A DNA stretch of 64,000 nucleotides, taken from Cerioporus squamosus. Its lineage: Eukaryota > Basidiomycota > Agaricomycetes > Polyporales > Polyporaceae. This document shows, in pieces, positions 46,359-56,415 of this stretch. A program made the translations under genes and the position numbers. Every line of letters starts with the position of its first letter. The stretch's first letter is position 1. Below the pieces are notes generated by a model that was given only the letters and a program-made list of their open reading frames with translations, did not search any database and was not told where the DNA came from. The stretch is from the NCBI GenBank assembly GCA_022592435.1, contig JABYQS010000014.1:1-64000 (forward strand). Direction: 5' to 3'.

Positions 46359-49300
46359 ATGAATATCCAGATTCGCGATCTTCCCTTCAGTGCTACAGAA
46401 TGGGAAGTCAAGCGCGCGTTCGCCGCCATCCTGCACCAACCCCCGTTCTATGAGGCCGACGCTCCCAAAGCACGCCCGATGTACGTCAGTTCCCTTATGA
46501 TCGTTGGCGCACATACTCACGCATGCCGCCATCAGCAACTTCGAGGTTCAGTTAGGGAAAGCCCGCAACGGCCTTCCAAACAACGGGACCGCCACTCTCA
46601 CCATTCCTGACGCAGAGCTCGGCTTGCGATTCGCGAGAGCTGCTGTCAGACGTGGCGGAGAGCGAATCCGGATTTTGGGAAAGGCTGTCTATCTGTCTTG
46701 GGGCACGGGCGACAAGCCCCCCAAGGGTCAGATACATAGGCTCAACAAGACGCCGTTCGTGAACCCTGAGGACGAGGCCGTACGCCAACGCAAGCTCGAC
46801 ATCATCCGAGGACTAAGGATCCTTGTCGACGCGGTCCAATTTGGAGTATTTTTCCGCCACCCTGACGACCCCCATACGGCCAACCGCAGGTTTTCCATTG
46901 AGCACGAGATTCGCCAGGAGGACACCTACGTGGGCGAACTGACGTATGATTATAACCATAAGCTTCTCAGGATTGAGGTACGGGGCCAGACTTATGCTTG
47001 TCTGACTGTGGATTGACTGCTTGACCACTCTCGGTGGGCAGTTGGGCCATTATATCATGGAGAACACGTCCGACCACATTGTAGTCGACCTGGACAACCT
47101 CATGAAGAGTGCATATGGCAAAGGTCCGGACGGCCAGTACTGTGAGTTTGTTGTTTATCCCTTTGTGTGCAAGCTTGACTCTCCGATTCGCGTATACAGA
47201 CGTTTGCCTCGAACTAGGGGCGCCTCCGCGGTACGAGCGACAGCTCCGCTATCGTCACTTCACCGGTGATCACCAGAAGGATCGAAAGTTTCGAGAACGC
47301 CTGCCACACCTCGGTGAGCTGCATGAACGTATCACACACTATGCATTCCAGCTCCGCCTCGTCCTCAGCGACTCGGAAGGGCGCAAGGATCTCCGCACGC
47401 TCTGTGAGGAGGCGGGAATCCGGCCTCCGACCAAGCAGGATATCCCAGTGGAATACGGCGGATTCTTCACCGAGGAGGAGGTGGAGCTCACTCGTCAATG
47501 GATCCATACCTTCGACTGGCCTGTTCGCTTCCAACTGGAGGCCCTCCTGCGCAACGGGCTCGTGAACACTGCGGATCTTTACTTGATCAGCGAGATGATC
47601 AATAGTCTGGTACAGGAGCGGCCCTCACTCGCTGGCGACTTCCTCCGCCGCTTCTCAGAGAAGGTAAAGTCCAGGAAACCGGGAGTATCGGTACCCGAGT
47701 GTTTCCAGGCCGCGCTGGAGGCCGAGCAGCGGGACATCGATCAGTTCGCGGAGCCCGGATTGGACACTCATCGCAACAAAGGTTTCGTACAGAGCGCTCA
47801 CGCGATCGTGACTCCCACCCGCATCCTGCTCGAGGGGCCATACGACACGCAGTCGAACCGCGTGATCCGCAGGTACTTCGAGTACCGCGACAACTTCATG
47901 CGTGTCGAATTCCGCGAGGAGAACCGGATGCCCCTTCGTTGGCCCGTCGATGTATGTTTTTTGCCCTCGTTTGTTTCGCAATGACGTCCTCACGGGTCCT
48001 TCACAGGTAAATGGGAGGTCACTGATCGAGAAGCGTTTTGGGGACATCCTCAAGAATGGCTTTGAGATCGCCGGACGTCACTTCCGCTTCCTCGGTTACT
48101 CCACGTCTGGCCTGCGCGAACACTCTACCTGGTTCATGAGCGAGTTCGAGCACCCGGTTGAAGGACTTGTCACCGTGGACGGGATTCGGAAGGATCTCGG
48201 CACGTTCGAGAGCTGCATACGGATCCCCTCCAAGTATGCTGCTCGCATCGCGCAGGCCTTCAGTGGCACGCACCCGTCTGTGAGCATCACGCGTGACCAA
48301 TGGGACGACGACCTTCAAGATCTTGGAACGAAGCCGTATGAGCACACGGACGGCCAGGGGATCATCTCCAAGGGTCTCCGCGACATGATCTGGGACATCC
48401 TGGTTCAAGCCTGGCCGGACAAAATGAAGCTGGTCCTGAAGCCATCTGCCGTGAGTATTGCAGTGCTGGCCCACACATCCGCCACAGAGCTGACCTTATC
48501 TATAGTTCCAGATCGGGTTCCTCGGTGGGTCTGCAGTGTGTGGATGAGGGCCTGTGCATACCATGCAGCTGACCGCCTGCGTCTCTAGGCTTCAAGGGCG
48601 TCGTCGTGGTAGACGAGCATCTCGAGGGCATACACATGAGCCTCCGCCCGTCAATGAGAAAGTACCTGGCGAACAAGAAGGATGAACAGGAGGCGGAGAT
48701 CGAGATCGCGAAGGCGTTCTCTCACCCCGGAACCGCCAGGCTCTGTCGGTCGGTATTCGCAGCTCATTATCCGGGAAAGTATGCGGGCTAACCGCGCATG
48801 CCAGACCCCTCGTCGCCGTCCTAGAAGATCTCGGCGTCCACAAGGTGCACTTCATCCGGTTGCAGGAAGAGGCGAAGAGGGACACCGTCACCGCGAGCGA
48901 CACGATGGCCGACATGGTCAAGCTGTTCAAGCATCACGACTTGGGTAACGTCTTCGGGCTGTCCTTTATACTGAAGTACCTCGAGAGCGCTGGCGTGGGC
49001 ACGCGCAAGGAAGCCGGCAAGGGCAAGGCGTACACCTTGGAGAACGACTTCATCCGGCAGCTCGTGAAGTTCGGGCAGACGCACGTCCTGCGCGAGTTCA
49101 AACATGAGGCGCGGATTCCCATCAAGGACGCCCACCAGCTCGTGGGCGTCGTCGACGAGGGCCCGGCATGGCTCGCCGCTGGGATGAAAGACGTGTTTTG
49201 TCTGCAGGAGGGCCAGATTTTTGGTACGCTGATTGTTCCGGGAGATGCCACCTGCCTGCCAGCTGCTGAATAGCTGACCCCTCTGTCCGTAGCCTGCGTC

Positions 49301-50973
49301 CAGAATCCGGAGGAGGATGTACCGCATTGGGTCGAAGGTGACTGATTTCTTCGAAGCTGCCACGGTGCTCCGTCCTTGTTCACTGATATATGTACGCTCC
49401 AGGCCACGTCTCGATCTCGCGCTCTCCGCACATCCACCCCGGAGATGGTGCGTATCTTACCCTGGAGTGCGTGCAAGGTTGTGGCTCACGTGTCATGCAC
49501 GTTCGTACAGTCCAGCGGGTAGTAGCGATTGGCAAACCTCCAGACGGCGTGCCCTGTTTCTTCCGCAACCTGCGGAACGTCGTGGTCATGCCGTCCGTCG
49601 GTGAGTACTCCTCTCGCACACGCAGTATCTGGACGAGGACACTGACCGTCTACGACCAGGCAAACGTTCTCTTGCCTCGATGCTAGCAGGAGGAGACGTC
49701 GACGGGTGCGTGTCCCTGCCTCTGTGTACAATCTCAAGGTGCTGACGCAGTCGATACTCTCTCTCTAGCGACGAGTTTCTGGTGATCAAGGACGAAACTC
49801 TGCTTCCAACGGAGTACCACGAGCCCGCCAATTACGAGGGCGTCGACCCGCGTGTACTCGATCGCGACAGTACTATTACAGATATATGCGATTTCGTCGT
49901 CGAGTACATGCAGTCGGACGTCATGGTGAGTGACAAAGCGTGAACTGCTTCGTGTGGCGTGCTGAGCGTACTTCGCTACAGGGTCTCGTGGCAGACCAAC
50001 ATCTGCGCATTGCCGGTACGTGTGTCCGCTGTGCCATCCGAGATGCGTTCTGATACAATGACTCTTCTCTCCTTAGATCAGTCCAAGGTAAATAGAGCAC
50101 GTCCGAGGCTGTCACCACTGCTGAACCTCACCCGGCTCCTCACAGGATGGCACGCTTGACCCCGACTGCATGAAGCTGGCGCAGCTCTGCAGCCAGGCCG
50201 TCGACTACCCGAAAAACGGCGTCCTGGTCGATGTCAACGACATGCCGCGGCCGTACATCCGCGCCAAGCCCGACTGGAAGAAGAAGGAGGACAACGACGA
50301 CCGGCCGGGCGACTACTACGAATCCACGCGCGCCCTCGGGGACCTCTTCCGCAACATCGTCGTCGGGCCGATCCAGGCCCCGCCCTCCTCGTACCCGAAC
50401 GGCGCGCCGCTCGAGCCCATCTGGGAGGAGCCGCTCTCGGACGGCATCTCGCAGGCCCTGAAGCGCAAGGTGCAGCACTACCTCGGGCGCGTCGAGAACG
50501 ACGACTCCGCGCAGCTGGCGGAGGCCACCGAGCCGCTCTTCCGGTGGTACGCGCGCGAGCTCGCGTACGTGTGCCTCACGCACGCGCCCGCGGAGAACAC
50601 GGACGTGCGGTTGAGCGAGGAGGAGGTCGTGCTCGGGGCGATCCTGGCGCAGTGCTCGCAGCGGCGGTGGAAGAAGGACCGGATGCACCGGATGCGCGAC
50701 CACGTCAGGCAGATCGTGCGCGACGTCAAGTGTCGCCGGCGGGGGCTGGGCATGCCGGAGTCGAAGGACAAGACGGAGGAGCCGGCGCGGGAGGATTTGG
50801 TGTCTGCGCTGGCGAAGGGGTGGGCGGCATGGGACTTTGGGATGCGCAACAGGAACACGTTCGGGGCGAGGAGCTTTTCGTTGATTGGACTGGGGGTTGT
50901 GTGCGAGATGTTGGAGAGGCTGGAGAAGTTGGACGGTGCTCTTCGGAAGGCTGCTAAGTCGCCGTCGAAGTAA
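46359..50973 (+). CDS. RNA-dependent RNA polymerase (QDE-1/RDR family, RNA silencing)
   Basis: Makes double-stranded RNA from aberrant or transposon transcripts for Dicer-based silencing. It is a multi-exon gene (about 14 exons). The N-terminus MNIQIRDLPFSATEWEVKRAF is an RRM-like module common in the family. The body contains VPVEYGGF-type text, AHAIVTPTRILLEGPYDTQSNR, FREENRMPLRWPVD, GFKGVVVVDEHLEGIHMSLRPS, EIEIAKAFSHPGTARLC-RPLVAVLEDLGV, HWVEG-HVSISRSPHIHPGDVQR and the double-psi beta-barrel active site AGGDVDGDEFLVI. That last motif is the family DxDGD metal triad, and an intron splits its Gly codon at about 49709/49770. After it come VADQHLRIADQSKDGTLDPD and a helical C-terminal domain ending AAKSPSK. 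All junctions examined preserve the frame, so the gene appears intact. Nuclear or cytoplasmic location is unclear. Confidence 0.9.
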
Positions 50974-51371
50974 GTAATACCCGGAGCATTTCGAACTCAC
51001 GCGTATTTTCTGTACCATCATCATTGTGCTTTGATATCTTCCGCGAATTTTGCTAGCTACATACTCATGCGACCGTACCATCGTGGGGCGGTCAGCGCCA
51101 CTCCTGAAGACAGGTAATATAATGGTCTGGGTCGCGCGGCCATGTAGACGTTGTGAACGGTTCGAACTGGTTCATAATCCGGTGCCGTGTGGTAGTAGGA
51201 ATGGTGAGTAACCTGCGGGGGAGCCTGACAAGACGTCGTCAATGTTGTATTTTTCACCAGGAGATGTTTAGAGAAGGTCTGCGTGAAGGACACAGGTAAC
51301 AGACTGAGGAAGGATGACATGAGTGGAGCTAATCCCGGCATATCACAGGTGCGGCAGTCATACAGACAAGT
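50974..51371. other. Intergenic between RdRP and retrotransposon
   Basis: RdRP 3' flank. A 94-codon minus-strand frame at 51057-51341 has no recognisable motif. The retroelement target duplication begins at 51372. Confidence 0.4.
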
Positions 51372-51376
51372 CGGAC
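51372..51376 (+). repeat. 5-bp target-site duplication, left copy
   Basis: CGGAC directly precedes the 5' LTR; the same five bases follow the 3' LTR at 60087-60091. Five-base duplications are usual for Copia integrases. Confidence 0.9.
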
Positions 51377-51648
51377 TGTTGTGGTATGTGAAGACAGGAC
51401 CTTTTCCCAGTGACGGACTATCTTAGTTATCGATTGATCCCTTTTACTTACCTTTGTTATGATTGTCGTACTTACAATGTTTACTCATGATTGCAATAGT
51501 TCATTGACTAGTTTGTTACTCGCATACAAACGGACTTATCATTTACTTACTGGTCTTCCATTATAGTCTACTTGTATATGTACTAGCTCTCAGCTCTCGC
51601 AATCTCATCATCGCTGTTCTCGTCTCTCGCCCCGCTCGAACTCCAACA
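51377..51648 (+). repeat. Copia 5' LTR (272 bp)
   Basis: Starts TGTTGTGG and ends CCAACA, so the ends form a TGTTG/CAACA inverted repeat. It is identical by eye to the two halves of the 3' LTR (55892-56104 and 60028-60086), which also sum to 272 bases. Confidence 0.95.
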
Positions 51649-51670
51649 GGTTATGAGCCCTGCTGGGTCC
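51649..51670 (+). promoter_or_regulatory. Primer-binding site resembling half initiator-Met tRNA
   Basis: Immediately after the LTR the sequence is GGTTATGAGCCCTGCTGGG. Its complement GGGCTCATAACC matches the conserved anticodon arm of initiator methionine tRNA (CAT anticodon), as in Drosophila copia and yeast Ty5, which prime from an internally cleaved half tRNA. Confidence 0.6.
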
Positions 51671-51747
51671 TAACTGAAGTCTACGCTACTCTGCTGCGGA
51701 ACTCTCTTGCTTAACTTTTCTCTCACACTCTCGCTTCTCTCGCAACA

Positions 51748-54700
51748 ATGTCGGCAAGTGACATCATCGGCCGCGTACGGATCGAGCCACTCACCGGAGT
51801 GGACGACTGGACGTCCTGGAGGGTCCAGATGGAGGACTTCCTCTTCGGGGTGGACCTATGGGGCTATGTGGATGGGACGATGAAGAAACCGGTGCCGAAG
51901 GACGCGTCGAAGGAGACGGAGGAGGAGAGGAAGCTGAGGATGGAGTGGGAGAAAAGGGATCGGAACGCGTTGATCGCGATACGCATGCGCGTAAGTAAAG
52001 CACTCATCAGCTCTATCATGAGGTGCACGACGAGCGCGGAGGCGTGGAAACGGCTCGAGAAGAACTTCGAGCCGAAGGGAATACGTCGGGTGGTTCAGGT
52101 CCGGCGGAAGCTGTTGCAGGCACGCTACGGCGAGTCGGATGACATGGAGGAGTTCTTGCGCACGATGGTGAATCTGCGCGAGACTCTAGCCTGCCTGGAC
52201 CAGCCCCTGACTGAGGCGGAATTCTCCATTACATTGCTAACCGCGCTACCCGAGTCTTGGGACGCGTTCGTTAGCTCCATCAACCACCAGAACGATCTCG
52301 CGGACGCGGATGAGATCATGTCGCGCATCAGGCAACATGCGAGCAGGATCAACGACCCGGAAACGTCGCTGCTCGCGCGCTCGAAGCAGAACGAAGGCTG
52401 CTTCAAGTGCGGCAAGCACGGCCACATCAAGCGCGACTGCCCGGAACGGAAGAAAGGGAAGGGCAAGGGTGGAAAAGGTGGTGGGAAGGATGGGAAGGAC
52501 AAGAAGGAAGGGAAAGGGAAGGATGCGGACAAGGCGATGGTCGCGAACGCGCGCGCGGACGACTCCGATACGGGGTCAAACTACGCGTGGACCGCGACGG
52601 ACGAGCCCGACGTCGCGCTCGCGATGCTGGAGGCAGACGCGTGGATCGCGGACACGGGCACAACGGTGCATGTCGCGCGTCGCCGCGCTGACTTCTCCGA
52701 CTACACCGCGACCCCTGGCAGGACCTTGAAGGGCGCCGGGTCGACCGAGATCCTCGGGCGCGGCACAATCTTCCTCGAGTTCGACTGCGATGGGCGCAAG
52801 ACGGTCGTCGAACTGCGCGATGTGGTACACGCGCCGGGATGCCCCCACAACCTCATCTCCGTCGGTCGCGTCGAGACCGGCGGACACAAGGTCGAGATGG
52901 CATCGGGCGCGATGCGATTCATCAACCCGAAGGGGCGCGCATACGCGATCGGAAAACGCGCCGGCAACCTCTACCAGATGCGCGCGAGCGTCGTCAACAG
53001 GAAGTTCGCGGAAATCGCATGTGCCGCCGCCTTGGCTCGACCGCGCCGCAAGCCGACGTACGACGAATGGCACCGCATCCTCACGCACATGGGCATGAAG
53101 GCCATCATCGCGATGAAGAAGAAAGGACTCGTCACTGGCATGGAGGTTGACGAGTCGGTCCCGCCCTCGGATCAGTGCGAGCACTGCGTCCAAGGCAAGC
53201 AGACGGTCGCGCCCTACCCGAAGCTCTCGGAGACGGAGGTCAAGGAGGTCGGGGACCTGACGGTGATGGATCTGTGGGGAAAGGCACCGGTAACGGGGAT
53301 CAACGGCGAGAAGTATTTCTCGACGTTTACCGACGCGCACGGCCGCCGCACCGTGACGGAGTTCGCCAAGGACAAGACGAGCGACCTCGAGTTGGAGCAT
53401 TTCAAGGCTTATCAGGCGCACGTAAAAAACGTCCATGGCAAGAACCTCAAGCGGGTGCGATGCGACAACGGCGGCGAATATCTTAGCAAAGAATTCAAAG
53501 ACTACCTTCGCGCCGAAGGCATCACGCTCGAGACCACCACACCGAACTCGTCCGCCCAGAATGGTATTGCCGAACGCGTCAATCGGACGATCATGGATCG
53601 CACCATGACGCTGCTCATCGCCGCCGGTCTCCCGAAGTTCCTGTGGCCTGAAGCGGTCGCATACGTCACATATGTCAAGAACCGCTCCCCGACGCGCGCC
53701 CTCAAGGACAAGACGCCGCATGAAGTCTGGACAGGCCAGAAGCCGGACGTCTCGGACTTGCAGGAGTGGGGCATCAAGTGCTGGGTGCTCACCGATCGCA
53801 AGAAGCGGACCAAGCTCGATCCGAAGTCGCAACCGATGCGCTTCATGGGAATCGCTGAAGGCACCAAGGGCTGGCGCTTCTACGACCCACGGTCGCGCAG
53901 GATTGGCAAGACCCGCAACCTCGTGTTTGCTGTCCCCAAGCGGAGCATTCAGACCGACTCGGACGACGACATTGAGTACATGGCATTCACCCCTCTGTCG
54001 CTCGAGGGGGAGACGGGGAACAGCAGCGAGCAGACTTCAGGGGGAGATCTCGGAGATCAGGCCCAGGCACCCACACAGCCACCAGAGAAGTCTGGAGACG
54101 ACAATTCCGGGACCGCAGGCGCTCCGAAGGATGACGCAATACGACCGCGCAGGCAAGTCCCACGCATCGACTACAAAGCGCTCAATGAGGGACATGGCAT
54201 TGTCCCGAAGGCGCACATCGCTTACGATGATGGTGAGGACCCGCTCGATGAAGCGGACGCCTTGTGCTTGCTCACGCTACATGGTACGGAGACCGTGCAC
54301 GAGCCGCGCAACCTCAAGGAAGCACAGGCACAGCCTGAATGGCCCGAGTGGAAGCGCGCGATGGACGAGGAGATCGCTTAGCTCCAACAACTCGGAACGT
54401 ACAAGCTGACGGCGCTCCCATGAGGCCGCAAGCCTATCGGATGCCGGTGGGTCTACCGACTGAAGCGCGACTCAGAGGGGCGCATCACGAGGTACAAGGC
54501 ACGACTGGTGGCACAAGGCTTCTCACAGGTCCCCGGTCTCGACTATTTCGAGACGTACGCGCCAGTTGTCAGGATGGACTCGCTTCGCCTTGTACTCGCG
54601 ATTGCAGCCGGTCGCGATATGGACCTCAAGCAGTTCGACGTCGTCGGAGCTTACCTGAACGCAGATCTCAACGAGGAGATCTTCATGCGACAACCCCCTG

Positions 54701-55884
54701 GCTATGAGGACGGTACGGCTTCCGTTGCCCGGCTGCACAAGGCACTCTACGGTCTCAAACAAGCCGGACGTCAGTGGAACGCGAAGTACAACGACACCAT
54801 GGTCAATGTGCTCAAGTTCCGCCGCCTCAACATGGACGCTTGCGTTTACGTCAAGCAACTCCATGGCAACAAGCTCGCGATCGTCGCCGTCCATGTGGAC
54901 GACATGCTTGCGGCTGTCGATCGTGGCCACATGTCCGAAATCGAGAGCGGCTTGCACGCGAACTTCAAGCTTACCGACCTCGGCTCTCCTCGTCTTCTGC
55001 TGGGACTCGAGATCAATCGCACCCGCTCTACACGCGCCCTCACGCTCAGTCAGAAGCAGTACCTTCTGACTGTGCTAGACCGTTTCGGAATGACTGATTG
55101 CAGCACAGTTAGCACCCCGCTCGACCCAAACGTCAAGCTTGTTGCCGAGCCGAAGGACGCGGATCTCTCGGATATGAAGAGCGTACCTTACCAGGCCCTC
55201 ATCGGAAGCCTGATGTACGCGGCACTCGGAACGCGCCCGGACATCAGCTACGCCGTACAGGCACTCTCCCAGTTCTGCTCCCGCCCTGGACCAACACACT
55301 GGACCGCCGCGAAGCGTGTACTCCGCTATCTCAAGGGCACACTCGACTACGGCATCACTTACTCCGGTCAGGGGGAGACGCACATGCGTGCGTTCTACCG
55401 GAATTTCCGTCTTGAAGGATACTCCGACGCGGACTGGGGATCAAACCCGGACGATAGGCGATCCATCTCTGGGTACGCGTTTCTGGTTGGAAACGGAGTT
55501 GTCGCTTGGAGCTCGAAGAAGCAGTCGACGGTCGCGCTATCCTCGATGGAGGCAGAATACATGGCGATCAGCTATGCAGCCCGACATGCGATCTGGATGC
55601 GTGGCATGCTCGCTGAGCTCACATTCAAGCAGGAGGAAGCGTCGAAGATCAACGCGGACAACCAGTCGGCTATCGCGCTCTCGAAGGACAACGTGCATCA
55701 CGCTCGGTCGAAGCACATCGACATTCGGCATCATTTCATACGTGAATGCATTGCGTCCGACACCATCGCTCTCGCGTACTGTCCTACCGACATCAACTCC
55801 GCCGACATCTTCACCAAGGCCCTCCCGCGCGACCGCTTCCAGGCTCTCAGGACGCAACTCGGCATCTTACCGACGCAGAGTTGA
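51748..55884 (+). pseudogene. Copia Gag-Pol polyprotein with two in-frame stops
   Basis: A single frame of 1379 codons interrupted by TAG at 54379 (codon 878) and TGA at 54421 (codon 892), between integrase and reverse transcriptase; both sides stay in the same frame. Gag-like UBN2 region (LTGVDDWTSWRVQMEDFLFG); zinc knuckle C218-x2-C-x4-H-x4-C231; protease D302-T-G; pre-integrase WHRILTHMGM; integrase D508, D573, E609 with 35 residues between the last two; reverse transcriptase QFDVVGAYLNADLNEEIFMR and VHVDDM (D1051/D1052); RNase H GYAFLVGNGVVAWSSKKQST ... SSMEAEYMA. Apart from the stops every catalytic motif is present. Upstream of the stops a complete Gag-protease-integrase could still be made; reverse transcriptase could not without suppression. 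Confidence 0.93.
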
Positions 55885-55891
55885 GGGGGAG
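55883..55891 (+). promoter_or_regulatory. Polypurine tract
   Basis: GAGGGGGAG ends exactly at the 3' LTR boundary and overlaps the polyprotein stop codon. Such tracts prime plus-strand synthesis. Confidence 0.75.
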
Positions 55892-56104
55892 TGTTGTGGT
55901 ATGTGAAGACAGGACCTTTTCCCAGTGACGGACTATCTTAGTTATCGATTGATCCCTTTTACTTACCTTTGTTATGATTGTCGTACTTACAATGTTTACT
56001 CATGATTGCAATAGTTCATTGACTAGTTTGTTACTCGCATACAAACGGACTTATCATTTACTTACTGGTCTTCCATTATAGTCTACTTGTATATGTACTA
56101 GCTC
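55892..56104 (+). repeat. Copia 3' LTR, first part (213 bp)
   Basis: Identical by eye to bases 1-213 of the 5' LTR. It ends in ACTAGCTC at the hAT insertion point. Confidence 0.93.
56097..56104 (+). repeat. 8-bp hAT target-site duplication, left copy
   Basis: ACTAGCTC, repeated at 60020-60027; it occurs once at the matching place of the intact 5' LTR. Confidence 0.92.
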
Positions 56105-56124
56105 CAGTGTTGTACCGGATGACC
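56105..56124 (+). repeat. hAT left terminal inverted repeat
   Basis: Twenty bases beginning CAGTG; pairs with 60000-60019 except at position 10 (A versus T). Confidence 0.9.
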
Positions 56125-56415
56125 TGGGGTCGCGGTCAACTTGCAGTCAACTTGTCAACTTGTCGACCGTCAACTAGATGACGCTCGGTCAACCGCAACT
56201 ATCTCACGCCTGGCCTACTTTCGCAGGCACCTCGGCATGTCCTCCGATTGGCTGCCGCGAACACGTTCAATCATATCGCGATCGTGTCGCGCCTCGCGTC
56301 TGCGCCGTGCGCGACTAGGCCGACTTTGCCTCCCTCTCTTCATCGATGCCTCGCACTCTCATGTATTTAGCACTATCAGCAATGTAGACTATTCTCTCTC
56401 TCCTCTCACCTCGCC

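Noticed and set aside
51057..51341. Small minus-strand gene possibly cut by the Copia insertion
   Set aside because: Joining the sequence across the target site (removing the element) did not extend the frame.
52576..53832. 418-codon minus-strand frame across the Copia element
   Set aside because: Antisense to the protease-integrase region, whose motifs are all on the plus strand.
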